From contig CAIKFU010000108.1 in NCBI GenBank assembly GCA_903826775.1, positions 1-64,000 of the forward strand: a DNA stretch of 64,000 bases, in the 5' to 3' direction. Shown one piece after another: positions 9,537-18,916 of the stretch; within the stretch, counting starts at the first letter, position 1; every line of letters starts with the position of its first letter. Position numbers and translations under genes: made by a program. The stretch is from an uncultured beta proteobacterium. GTDB lineage: Bacteria; Pseudomonadota; Gammaproteobacteria; Burkholderiales; Burkholderiaceae. Under the pieces are notes generated by a model, which did no database searches, had not been told where the DNA came from, and worked only from the letters and a program-made list of their open reading frames with translations.

Positions 9537-10304
9537 ATGACCAGTACAGAGCGCCTTCAGAAGCTTCTACCATTGATTGGACCCATTGCGCTTTTGTTGC
9601 TTTGGAGCCTGATCTTGGAGGCAAAGTGGGTAAAGCCAATTTTGCTGCCACCGCCCGGCGAAACCCTGACTTACATGGCAGGCTCGTTTATGAGTGGTGG
9701 TATTTTTGGTGATCTATTCGCCACGATTAAGCGCACGTTTTATGCCTTTGCTATTGCCACTGCGATTGGGGTTCCTTTAGGCGTCATCCTGGGAAGCAAT
9801 GAAAAGATTTATCGCAGCGTGGAGTTCTTGATTGATTTTTTTAGGTCTACTCCTTCATCCGCTTTGATACCGCTGTTTATGTTGATCTTTGGCATCACCG
9901 ATATTAATAAGATTGCCATTGCAGCATTTGCCGCGGTATTGGTGATTCTGTTTAATAGTGCCTATGGTGTCATGAACGCCAAGAAGACCCGCGTCAATGC
10001 TGCCAAAACGATGGGGATACCCACTCGCTACATCTTTAAGGATGTGCTGCTAATGGAGAGTCTGCCCCAGACATTCGTCGGTCTGCGGATGGGGGTTTCG
10101 ATGGCTCTAGTCATTGTGATCGTCGCAGAGATGTTTATTGGGTCTGAGAACGGTTTGGGGCATCGCATCATTGATGCCCAGCAAGTCTTTAATGTCAAAG
10201 AGATGTACAGCTCCATTCTGATTACCGGCGCACTAGGCTACGGATTGAATCTTTTGTTTCTGTTGTCGGAAAAACGCATTGTTCACTGGGGTGGAAAAGC
10301 ATGA
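9537..10304 (+). CDS. ABC transporter permease, NitT/TauT family
   Basis: VKPILLPPPGETLTYMAG, FFRSTPSSALIPLFMLIFGI, MESLPQTFVGLRMGVSMALVIVIVAEMFIGSENGLGHRI. Confidence 0.92.
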   Translation: MTSTERLQKLLPLIGPIALLLLWSLILEAKWVKPILLPPPGETLTYMAGSFMSGGIFGDLFATIKRTFYAFAIATAIGVPLGVILGSNEKIYRSVEFLIDFFRSTPSSALIPLFMLIFGITDINKIAIAAFAAVLVILFNSAYGVMNAKKTRVNAAKTMGIPTRYIFKDVLLMESLPQTFVGLRMGVSMALVIVIVAEMFIGSENGLGHRIIDAQQVFNVKEMYSSILITGALGYGLNLLFLLSEKRIVHWGGKA

Positions 10305-11086
10305 GTACCGTTTATGATTTGCCGGCAGCAATTGGGACTCACGTCACCATCCGGGGATTGGATAAGTCTTTTAATGGAGCGGTGCTCTATGACAAATTCA
10401 ATCTGGATATTCCAAAAGGAAAGATAGTCTCCATCTTTGGACCCAATGGGTGTGGAAAATCCACTCTTATTAATATGATCTCTGGGTTGATGCCAATTGA
10501 TTCAGGGGAAGTGCTTTTTGACGGTAAAACATTAGATAAAACAACGATTGGCTACGTCTTTCAGAATTATCGGGACGCCCTATTTCCCTGGATGACTTCA
10601 TGGGACAACATTGCCTACCCACTCAAACGCAGCGGCATGTCCAAAGAAAACGTGAAAGCACGCGTTGATGAGCTAGTGGCATTGTTTGAAATTAAATTTA
10701 ACCTCAACCTTTACCCTTATGAACTTTCTGGCGGCCAGATGCAAACCGTCTCCATCATGAGGGCATTGGCCCCCAAGCCTGAAATTCTATTTTTGGACGA
10801 GCCTTTTTCCGCGTTGGATTTTGAGATGACGCTTTTCATTAGGGCCAAGTTGCAAGAAGCCAATTTGAGTACTGGCGTAACGATGATGATCGTCTCTCAT
10901 GATTTAGAAGATGCAGTCTTTTTAGCCGATAAGATTTTGCTGCTTACCAGAAGGCCCACCCGGATTGCGGAGTATCTTCACTTTGATATGGAAAAACCCA
11001 GATCGCCTGAGAGCGTGAGTGAAGCGGAGTTTGTGAGAACCAAAGCTTTGGCACTTGAAATATTCCAACGGGAGATGAGGGCGTGA
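10301..11086 (+). CDS. ABC transporter ATP-binding protein, NitT/TauT family
   Basis: Walker A GPNGCGKSTL, signature LSGGQMQTVSIMRAL, Walker B ILFLDEPFSALD; start overlaps permease stop (ATGA). Confidence 0.95.
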   Translation: MSTVYDLPAAIGTHVTIRGLDKSFNGAVLYDKFNLDIPKGKIVSIFGPNGCGKSTLINMISGLMPIDSGEVLFDGKTLDKTTIGYVFQNYRDALFPWMTSWDNIAYPLKRSGMSKENVKARVDELVALFEIKFNLNLYPYELSGGQMQTVSIMRALAPKPEILFLDEPFSALDFEMTLFIRAKLQEANLSTGVTMMIVSHDLEDAVFLADKILLLTRRPTRIAEYLHFDMEKPRSPESVSEAEFVRTKALALEIFQREMRA

Positions 11087-12900
11087 TTACCATTAAAGAG
11101 TTGCTCAAGCGCTACCAATCCGGCGACCTTACCCCAATGCAGCACATTCAAGGACAACTCAAGTTAATTCGAAAATATTCTCATGAGGTTAAAGATCCCG
11201 CCTGGATTTCTATAGCAACCGATAGCAATATTAGCGAGCAATTACTCAATCTGAAGGCTTTAGAAAATGCAAAAACGATTGCTGGCTTACCCCTATTCGG
11301 GATCCCGTTTGCCATTAAAGACAATATTGATGCCGCAGGATGGGAGACGACTGTAGCGTGCCCTGATTTTGCTTTTGAGCCCTTGAAACATGCGACCGCA
11401 GTACAAAAACTCATAGACGCCGGCGCCATCTTGATCGGCAAAACCAATCTAGATCAATTTGCTACGGGCCTTGTAGGCACAAGATCCCCATATGGCGCCG
11501 TTCCCAATACGTTTGATCCTGCATACGTGAGCGGGGGGTCTAGCTCTGGCTCTGCTTCTGTGGTTGCAAGGGGATTGGTGTGCTTTGGCTTGGGTACCGA
11601 TACCGCAGGCTCTGGCAGAATCCCGGCGGCATTTAACAATATTGTTGGCACTAAACCCACTCCTGGACTAGTAAGCACCGAGGGCGTTTTCCCGGCATGC
11701 AAATCGATTGATTGCGTATCGATCATGACGCTCACTGCCGCTGATGCCGATATTGTCCTGAATGTCATCAAATCGAATGAAGCGGATAGGGCTAGAGAGG
11801 CGCAGTTCCATCCAACACCAAACCCGATCCCCGTCTTGAATAGACCAATCCGCATAGGGATCCCGAAAAACTGCCAATTTTTAGATGGCGGCCAATATCA
11901 ACAAGCATTTACGAATGCCATTGAGCATGCAAAAGGCCTGCATGTGGAGTTTTTCCAAGTGGATATTGATCCGTTCGTCAAAGCCGGCAAGCTTTTATAC
12001 GACGGTCCTTGGGTATCTGAGCGTTTTGCGGTTACTGAGGGGTTCCTTAACTCCAATCCTGCCTCATTTGATCCTAGTGTTAAGCAGATTGTTCAAAGTG
12101 GCGCATCCTATTCAGCAGCGCAAGGATTTCGAGCCATCTATCAATTAAAAGAGTTGGAGATCGAAGCCAAAAAAGCTTGGGCAACATGCGATGTCATTTT
12201 GGTGCCTAGCGCCCCCAATCATCCCACTCTAGAGGATCTCAAGAACCATCCTATTTTGAAAAATAGCGAATTGGGCATGTATACCAACTACGTCAATTTG
12301 ATGCGCCTATGCGCCGTTGCGGTTCCTGCTGGATTTACGGATAAAGGCATGCCGTTTGGGGTCACGTTATTAGCGCAGGAAGGATTCGATACCGTCCTTC
12401 TTAAATTGGCGGCGCAGTGGCAAATCGTGTTTGGGCTTTCGCTTGGCAACTCCAGCATCAAGGGGACTCTTGCAGAACTCACGATACCCCCAAGTAAAAA
12501 TGACAGCATAGAAATTGCCGTCGTTGGCGCCCACCTTCAGGGGATGCCATTGCACTGGCAGCTAACCGAAAGGCATGCTCGTTTAATTAAGGCCTGTAAA
12601 TCAGCCAACTCTTATCGCCTTTTTGCTTTGCCAAACACGACCCCATCAAAACCTGGACTAGTCAAATCCAAAACCAATGGTGCGGCGATTGACCTTGAGG
12701 TGTATGAAATGCCAATCGCTGAGGTCGGGTCATTCCTCAGCCTTATTCCAGCACCGCTGGGACTGGGGAATATTGAACTGGAGGACGGTTCGTGGGTAAA
12801 GGGATTTATTTGCGAACCGTATGCGATTGAGGGCGCAAAAGATATTAGCAGTCTCGGTGGGTGGAGGGCGTATATCCATCAACTGGAAGGCCAGCAATAA
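11083..12900 (+). CDS. atzF: allophanate hydrolase (amidase + AtzF C-terminal domain)
   Basis: Amidase signature FGIPFAIKDNIDAAG / GGSSSGSASVVARGLVCFGLGTDTAGSGRIPAAFNNIVGTKPT plus C-terminal IEIAVVGAHLQGMPLHWQLTERHARL ... IPAPLGLGNIELEDGSWVKGFICEP. Confidence 0.9.
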   Translation: MITIKELLKRYQSGDLTPMQHIQGQLKLIRKYSHEVKDPAWISIATDSNISEQLLNLKALENAKTIAGLPLFGIPFAIKDNIDAAGWETTVACPDFAFEPLKHATAVQKLIDAGAILIGKTNLDQFATGLVGTRSPYGAVPNTFDPAYVSGGSSSGSASVVARGLVCFGLGTDTAGSGRIPAAFNNIVGTKPTPGLVSTEGVFPACKSIDCVSIMTLTAADADIVLNVIKSNEADRAREAQFHPTPNPIPVLNRPIRIGIPKNCQFLDGGQYQQAFTNAIEHAKGLHVEFFQVDIDPFVKAGKLLYDGPWVSERFAVTEGFLNSNPASFDPSVKQIVQSGASYSAAQGFRAIYQLKELEIEAKKAWATCDVILVPSAPNHPTLEDLKNHPILKNSELGMYTNYVNLMRLCAVAVPAGFTDKGMPFGVTLLAQEGFDTVLLKLAAQWQIVFGLSLGNSSIKGTLAELTIPPSKNDSIEIAVVGAHLQGMPLHWQLTERHARLIKACKSANSYRLFALPNTTPSKPGLVKSKTNGAAIDLEVYEMPIAEVGSFLSLIPAPLGLGNIELEDGSWVKGFICEPYAIEGAKDISSLGGWRAYIHQLEGQQ

Positions 12901-13599
12901 ATGCCATCCGTCATACCCATGAATAGCAAGTTCTCGAGTCTGGCGGAACATGCCTATGCCCAAATTAAACAAAAGATCTTTAACTTTGAAATGATGCCAG
13001 GCGACCTCATCTCTGAGGGCAACCTGGCAAAACTCGTTGCTGTTAGCAGAACCCCATTGCGTCAAGCACTTCAACGGTTGCAACACGGTGGATTCATTAA
13101 AGCCATTCCGAAAATAGGATGGCAAGTTTCCCCTTTGGACTTCAATAAGCTGGATGAGTTGTACGACTTTAGGATTTTGATTGAATTAAATGCCATCAAG
13201 GCACTGGGGAACTTAAATCGCGATAATCAAATTCTAAAAGATTTGCAGAAAAGTTGGTTAACACCAAAATCCAGACGAAGCTTTAATGCGTTAGACGTTG
13301 GAATGCTTGATGAACAATTTCATGCTTCTTTAGTGAAGGCATCCGGGAACGAGGAGATGCTCAAAACCCATTCTGAGATAAGCGAAAGAATCAAGATCGT
13401 AAGAAGACTTGATTTCACAAAAAACAACCGCATCAACAGCACTTACGATGAGCATGGCCAAATTATCAAAGCGATTTTGGCAGGAAGAACTGCAGAGGCT
13501 CAACGATTGCTTAAAGCGCACATTGAACAGAGCAAAATTGAAGTGAGAAAGATTACCCTTAGCATGCTTCAAGAAGCGCGAAATCAGGCGGTTGGTTGA
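12901..13599 (+). CDS. GntR-family (FCD domain) transcriptional regulator
   Basis: AYAQIKQKIFNFEMMPGDLISEGNLAKLVAVSRTPLRQALQRLQHGGFI wHTH; FCD-like C-terminus; starts directly after the atzF stop (TAAATG). Confidence 0.92.
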   Translation: MPSVIPMNSKFSSLAEHAYAQIKQKIFNFEMMPGDLISEGNLAKLVAVSRTPLRQALQRLQHGGFIKAIPKIGWQVSPLDFNKLDELYDFRILIELNAIKALGNLNRDNQILKDLQKSWLTPKSRRSFNALDVGMLDEQFHASLVKASGNEEMLKTHSEISERIKIVRRLDFTKNNRINSTYDEHGQIIKAILAGRTAEAQRLLKAHIEQSKIEVRKITLSMLQEARNQAVG

Positions 13600-13742
13600 T
13601 ATTGCTAACAGTCCCTTGGTAACCTTTATTTTTTAAGTTTGGCGAGAGCATTGCTATGGGGTGATGTCCTTAATGGATGGGCATATCCAATCTGCAAAGA
13701 ACCTAGTGAACCGTTGGAATTACCAAAGCATTTTTCAGGTGG

Positions 13743-14144
13743 TTAGTTTTTGTAGTCTGCTTTTGTAAGGTAGAAGTCCATTTGCACAATGGTTGAAAAC
13801 CGAGTTGCAGTCCCATTCACGGTATAGGGGCGAAAACGATAGGCCAACGCCATCTGCTCGGCTGCTCGATCCAGCTTTTGATGGTTGCTTGATTGGATAA
13901 AGCTCGTTTTCTTGACGACTCCGCCTTCATTGACATAGAGTTTTAACCTGGCTGTGCCTTCTGTGCCCTTGCGTTTGGCCCCATCAGGCCAATAATTCTC
14001 GATATTGGGTTGATGCAAAATAATCAATTTAGCAATATCGATTTCCGGTTCATTGCCAGAAATGGGTTCATAGGCCATCGCAGGCGAGGAGCATCCTAAC
14101 AGGATTAAAAGCATCACCCTGCGAGAAAAGCGCCTAGGAGTCAT
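13743..14144 (-). CDS. exported TonB C-terminal-domain-like protein
   Basis: NYWPDGAKRKGTEGTARLKLYVNEGGVVKKTSFIQSSNHQKLDRAAEQMALAYRFRPYTVNG. Confidence 0.75.
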   Translation of the reverse strand: MTPRRFSRRVMLLILLGCSSPAMAYEPISGNEPEIDIAKLIILHQPNIENYWPDGAKRKGTEGTARLKLYVNEGGVVKKTSFIQSSNHQKLDRAAEQMALAYRFRPYTVNGTATRFSTIVQMDFYLTKADYKN

Positions 14145-14148
14145 GTCG

Positions 14149-14198
14149 CTGACTACTCCCCATGGCTAAAGCGAGGGGCTTTACGCTACTTTTGGTAA
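14149..14198 (-). repeat. 50-bp terminal-like repeat, inverted partner of 20601-20650 (IS200/IS605 right-end-like)
   Basis: Reverse complement reads TTACCAAAAGTAGCGTAAAGCCCCTCGCTTTAGCCATGGGGAGTAGTCAG; 49/50 identical to 20601-20650. Confidence 0.85.
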
Positions 14199-14343
14199 AC
14201 GTGCGTGCAAAAATGCAATTTCTCATGCCTTTCCAAATCGGAATAATCACGTTTTTTGAAGTGGCCGTCACTGTAGTGGGCCAGCATACTCGATGGTGGT
14301 CATTATTTATCTGCGCGATTGTTGTTGTGAGTAAGCAAATGTT

Positions 14344-14736
14344 TTACGGTCTTTCCGCGTACTGGGGAGCCTCGTCCAAGATGTCGTACCACTCGGCTTT
14401 GGATGCAGTGAAAATGTGCGAGGAAATTTTGGATTTCACGGGCGTATCCATTGTTCCTAGCCGAACCCTCATGATGTCCGGTGTGCTCGCCCGGATGCTA
14501 AAGAGTTGCGATCCGCAATCGGAACAAAAGGCGCGGTCCAAGCCTTCATGGTGAAATGTCTTAATGAGGTCCTGGCCGGCGGTAACATGAAAGTCCGATT
14601 GTGAAATCGGTATCGACGTAACGAATGCGGTGCCCGACGATTTGCGACAGCGTTTGCAATGGCAACAGATGATGGGATTTAGGTTCCCGCTAATGGTGTA
14701 CTGTATTTTTCCGCATAGGCAGCTTCCGTTATGCAT
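14344..14736 (-). CDS. GFA family (glutathione-dependent formaldehyde-activating-like) protein
   Basis: MHNGSCLCGKIQYTISG...CCHCKRCRKSSGTAFVTSIPI...FCSDCGSQLFS zinc-site cysteines. Confidence 0.92.
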   Translation of the reverse strand: MHNGSCLCGKIQYTISGNLNPIICCHCKRCRKSSGTAFVTSIPISQSDFHVTAGQDLIKTFHHEGLDRAFCSDCGSQLFSIRASTPDIMRVRLGTMDTPVKSKISSHIFTASKAEWYDILDEAPQYAERP

Positions 14737-14860
14737 TCTTGTCTCCTTATGAATCGTAGCAATGATTGCGCCAGTTTACTCGGTGCAAATGGTAGACTCA
14801 TTCTGGCATTGTGAATACAAACGGCAACTATTGCCACTTCATTGATATCGGAGTTTTATT

Positions 14861-17179
14861 TTGGGTGCGGAAAAATCACATCAGGCATTTCGTGTTGAGG
14901 AAGCAACCATAGCGGATTTGCATCTAGCGATTATGGAAGGCAAAACGACCTGTGTGGAAGTGGTTGAGCAGTACCTTGAGCGGATCCGCGCTTACAACGG
15001 GCCATCCAGTTTGCTGGTTACCGAGGATGGCGGTGGTTTACCGTTGTTGCAAGGGGTTGTGAGGGGTGGCAAGGCCATCGCATTCGATCAAGCAACCGTG
15101 AAGGCCGGCGAGGTGCTGCCGGATTTGGATCGGTATGCCGGGCCGCCTTTGGAGTTTGGAAGGATGGAGGCGACCGCTTCCGATCCGGGTGTGGCGCAGC
15201 AGTTTGGAATGATTGTCGGCAAACCGAATGCAGGGCAGGTCAACGCGCTATCGACCATCAACCTCCGGGGCGAGCGTTCCGTGGTTTGTCGAGGCGATTA
15301 CGATTTGCATCCTTCGCAAGGGCCGCTTCCTGAAGGGGCGCCGGCGGTTTGCGAAATCTTTCGGCGCTTTCCCGATGCCCTAGAGCAGGCCGCGGCACTG
15401 GATGCGAAATACGGCCGCAATCCCGATCTCAACGCCATGCCGTTGTACGGCGTGACGTTCTCGTTCAAGGATGCGTTCGATACCAAGGACATGCGGTCAA
15501 CGGGCGGCGCCGATGCGGCCTATGATATTGATTTTCCCGCGCGGGACCACATTCTCGTGGAGCAACTTCGCAAAAAGGGCGCGATCATTTTTGCCAAGGC
15601 GGTGATGACCGAATACAACGGACGTGCCGGTGACCCCGGCGGCAAAAATCATCCCCGGGAAGTGTTGCCATCGGTATTGGGGTATCAGCGATCGACCTGG
15701 GGCGGAAACCCTTCGAATCCCTATGACACTTCCCGGTCGGCATCCTTGGGTTCGAGTTCCGGATCCGGTGTTTCGGTTAGCGCCAACCTGGTGATGGCCA
15801 GCCTAGGGGAGGAAACCCGCATGTCAACGCGAGGTCCGGCGAATCACAATTCGCTCGCATTGATATTGCCCCATAAGGCGATGCTCGGATTTGACGGGGG
15901 CGCAATCGGTGCGGACATCTATTGCGACCGCACGGGCATCTTGTGCCGCACCCTCGAGGACTGCACAAAAATACTGGACGCGCTAAAGGACGACGAACGG
16001 GGCTACTACGATCCCCGCGATCCGTATACGACCGTCCCCAGATCCTCTGTGTTGCAAACGCGCTATCAGGACCACGTCGTCAAGGGAAAAACCCAAGGCG
16101 TGCTTTCCGGCACTCGGGTTGGGGTGGTGAGGGAATCGATGCTCAATCCGGGACTCAAAGCGGTCAAGCCGATCATTGCGGCAGTGTCCAAGGAAATCAA
16201 GGATGTGCTGGGCGACCATTTGCAAGCTACCCTTGTCGAGTCGTCTCACCCGTTGTGGAAACGGGATGAATCCATCGAGCAAATGCGGGTCGATTTCAAC
16301 CAGGCGCTTGCTAGGCTCGTGCCGGTATTCATGCCCGATCTCTTGTTTCGCTTAACCGAATCGGGGCTGCCGGTATTTCCGGATTTTGCAAGCGCCATCC
16401 TGCCTACCGAATTTGCGCCGGGAAAAATCTTTGGGTCCGGAAGCATGACGCCCATCGACTACTTGGTTGAACTGGCCGACCTCAATATTGAGCCGCCGAA
16501 GAATCTGAACATTGCCACAGTGCAAAACCAGATCCTTGCCAAATCCTTTCGGTTCCATATCAAGCAGTACCTGACCCGTCGCGCTTCGGATTGGAATGCG
16601 CTGGGTCATCGGGAAACGGTCATCGATTGGCCAACCCTGAACAGCAAATCGAAATTTTGGGGTGACGATCAGCGTGCCGCTTTCAAGAATTGGGAAGAGA
16701 CCGTCGATCCGAGAAATCCGCTGGGCGGGCGTCAGGGCGTGGATGAGCGCATCATGCTGCGGGAGCTGTTGCGACGCGTGGACATGATGGTGATTCTCGA
16801 AAACAAATTGGACGTGCTCGTTAGGCTTCATACTCCGTTGCCACCTGCAAAGATCGGCGGACCCGAGCAACCTGGGGAAATCAATGCGCTGCGGCTTGAA
16901 GAAGGCTATGGACCCAATGCGGGCTTGACCGAAATCCTGGTGCCGGCCGGCTTCGTGGATGTGGCCTACGATGCTCAATACGCATTGTCGGCGGATCGAA
17001 AAAAATACGTCGGCATCAAGACGGATAAGCCCTCCAGACTGAGCGGTCCGGGACTGCCTTTTTCCCTCGTATTTCGGGTTGAGCCTGGCATGGAGGATCG
17101 CTTAGTCAGGGTTGCGTCGGCCTATGAGGCGGCGTCGCAACGAAGAGTACCTCCACCCCAATTTGGACCATTGAAATGA
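14861..17179 (+). CDS. large divergent amidase-signature family protein (772 aa, TTG start)
   Basis: YGVTFSFKDAFDTKDMRSTGG, GSSSGSGVSVSANLVMASLGEETRMSTRGPA, RTGILCRTLEDCTKILDAL. Confidence 0.8.
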   Translation: MGAEKSHQAFRVEEATIADLHLAIMEGKTTCVEVVEQYLERIRAYNGPSSLLVTEDGGGLPLLQGVVRGGKAIAFDQATVKAGEVLPDLDRYAGPPLEFGRMEATASDPGVAQQFGMIVGKPNAGQVNALSTINLRGERSVVCRGDYDLHPSQGPLPEGAPAVCEIFRRFPDALEQAAALDAKYGRNPDLNAMPLYGVTFSFKDAFDTKDMRSTGGADAAYDIDFPARDHILVEQLRKKGAIIFAKAVMTEYNGRAGDPGGKNHPREVLPSVLGYQRSTWGGNPSNPYDTSRSASLGSSSGSGVSVSANLVMASLGEETRMSTRGPANHNSLALILPHKAMLGFDGGAIGADIYCDRTGILCRTLEDCTKILDALKDDERGYYDPRDPYTTVPRSSVLQTRYQDHVVKGKTQGVLSGTRVGVVRESMLNPGLKAVKPIIAAVSKEIKDVLGDHLQATLVESSHPLWKRDESIEQMRVDFNQALARLVPVFMPDLLFRLTESGLPVFPDFASAILPTEFAPGKIFGSGSMTPIDYLVELADLNIEPPKNLNIATVQNQILAKSFRFHIKQYLTRRASDWNALGHRETVIDWPTLNSKSKFWGDDQRAAFKNWEETVDPRNPLGGRQGVDERIMLRELLRRVDMMVILENKLDVLVRLHTPLPPAKIGGPEQPGEINALRLEEGYGPNAGLTEILVPAGFVDVAYDAQYALSADRKKYVGIKTDKPSRLSGPGLPFSLVFRVEPGMEDRLVRVASAYEAASQRRVPPPQFGPLK

Positions 17180-17334
17180 GGCATTCAGATTCAGTTTGCA
17201 AATCCGAATGAAATTCAATTTGGGGCAAAAGCCGGATTGGATGGATTCGCCGTCAAATGGCAATTTGGTGAATAATAGGTAATCTTCGAGATGCCGCATA
17301 CCCTAAAGAAGCCCGCAACAAACCGAATGCCGAT

Positions 17335-17751
17335 ATGAAAAAACTATGCCTTTTCGCAGCGATTCTTCTTGGTGTAACGAGCGCATTTGCCAGTGCGCCC
17401 GTATCGACAGAATCCGTGGTCGGCATTACCAATTCGCATGCTACCAACAAAGCCCGGTTTGAGGAAAAATACCAAGACAAAACCTTGCAAGGCGATTTTG
17501 TGCTACTGGAAATCAAAGAAGGTGGATTGGAAAAAAATCAGTATTCGGTGACGATGCTCACGCACGGTAAAACCATTGTTTGCACCAAGTTGAGCGACCC
17601 CCAAACGATTGCGTTGCTGACGTCCCTGCATAAAGGAATGCAGGTTCAAGCGTCGGGGACCATCCGCGACGTGTTGTACGGAAAAATCGCGCTGGAAGAA
17701 TGCGTGATTTCCATCAGGCCCCCGAAGAAAAAAGCGTTTAAGGTTTTTTAA
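17335..17751 (+). CDS. exported protein, possible OB-fold (tRNA_anti-like)
   Basis: Signal peptide MKKLCLFAAILLGVTSAFASA; GMQVQASGTIRDVLYGKIALEECVI. Confidence 0.5.
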   Translation: MKKLCLFAAILLGVTSAFASAPVSTESVVGITNSHATNKARFEEKYQDKTLQGDFVLLEIKEGGLEKNQYSVTMLTHGKTIVCTKLSDPQTIALLTSLHKGMQVQASGTIRDVLYGKIALEECVISIRPPKKKAFKVF

Positions 17752-18731
17752 TCCTCCTTAATGTTTTTTTCCCGAATGATTTTCGACCAGAATTCAATTT
17801 CCTGTCCCATATCCTTAGTGAATTGATCGGGGGAGTTGGCGACAATCTCGTTGCTTCCCTTCAAAGCCCTTTCCCGCACTTCGGGCAAGGCCATGATGCG
17901 GACGACTTCAGCGTTCAACTTGTTGGTGATGTCGGGCGGCATTCCCGGAGGACCCAAAAGACCCAGCCAGATGTACGCAGCCAAACCCTGCAGCCCGTAT
18001 TCGCCCAGGGTGGGCACGTTGGGAACGGTTGCCACCCGTTTGTCCGAAAACGTTGCCAGTCCGCGCAACCTGCCCGCATCGACCATCGGTTGCGAGTTGC
18101 CGACGCTGTCGCAAAACATCTGCGTTTCCCCCGAAATCGTGGAAGCCTGAGCGGGCACCGCACCCTTATACGGGACATGCGTGATGTTCGTCCCTGCAGC
18201 GATGTTGAACAATTCGCACGCCAGATGGCCGCCGCTGCCGATACCGACGCTCGAGTAGTTCAAATTGTTTCCGGAAGCTTTCGCGTAGGCGATGAATTCT
18301 GGAATGGTCTTGGCCGGAATGTTCGGATTGATCAACAGGTACATGGGGTATTTGATGGCGATGCTAATCGGTGTGAAATCCTTGATCGAGTCGTACGGTC
18401 TGGGATTTTTTAAGAGGTTGCTGATGAGGTGGGCGCTGTTGGAGGTGAAGAGGAGGGTGTAGCCATTGGGTGGCGCTTTGATGACCAAGTTGTTGCCCAG
18501 GGTGCCAGTACCTCCCGGTCGATTGTCCACAACGACGGGCTGGCCCCAATGATCCTGCATTTTCGTTGCAATGATCCGTGCATAGATGTCGGTGGGTCCC
18601 CCGGGGGTGAACGGCACAATGATCGTAATGGGTCTGGACGGGTAGTTGGCTGCAGTTTGTGCGTGCACCAATTCCTGAGCCATGCTGATCAACAGCAGAG
18701 CGGCGCCAAGTAGTAGACGGCTATTTTTCAT
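17748..18731 (-). CDS. Bug-family TTT substrate-binding protein
   Basis: YPSRPITIIVPFTPGGPTDIYARIIA, VVDNRPGGTGTLGNNLV, HVPYKGAVPAQ. Confidence 0.92.
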   Translation of the reverse strand: MKNSRLLLGAALLLISMAQELVHAQTAANYPSRPITIIVPFTPGGPTDIYARIIATKMQDHWGQPVVVDNRPGGTGTLGNNLVIKAPPNGYTLLFTSNSAHLISNLLKNPRPYDSIKDFTPISIAIKYPMYLLINPNIPAKTIPEFIAYAKASGNNLNYSSVGIGSGGHLACELFNIAAGTNITHVPYKGAVPAQASTISGETQMFCDSVGNSQPMVDAGRLRGLATFSDKRVATVPNVPTLGEYGLQGLAAYIWLGLLGPPGMPPDITNKLNAEVVRIMALPEVRERALKGSNEIVANSPDQFTKDMGQEIEFWSKIIREKNIKED

Positions 18732-18916
18732 CCCCAGATTTCCAATGCATTTTTATTTTTTTGGATTGTTTGGAACATCTTAACGGCAAATTCAACCCGG
18801 TTGATGAATTCATCGCTAAGCTGATTCTGTGGATGATTTTTGAATAGATTGGCGCCCAATTCCAAGATTGACCCAAACGAATGGGTGCCATTTGAAATTG
18901 AGGGTAGAGTAGCGAT

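Noticed and set aside
14162-14554. 130-aa plus-strand ORF starting in the left 50-bp repeat (considered as a TnpB fragment)
   Set aside because: No TnpB RuvC or zinc-finger motifs; its 3' part is antisense to the GFA gene
16352-16978. 208-aa minus-strand ORF inside the amidase gene
   Set aside because: Antisense to a protein with recognisable catalytic motifs; likely a GC-driven open frame
17823-18413. 196-aa plus-strand ORF opposite a Bug gene
   Set aside because: The Bug protein on the opposite strand has full family motifs; this frame has none
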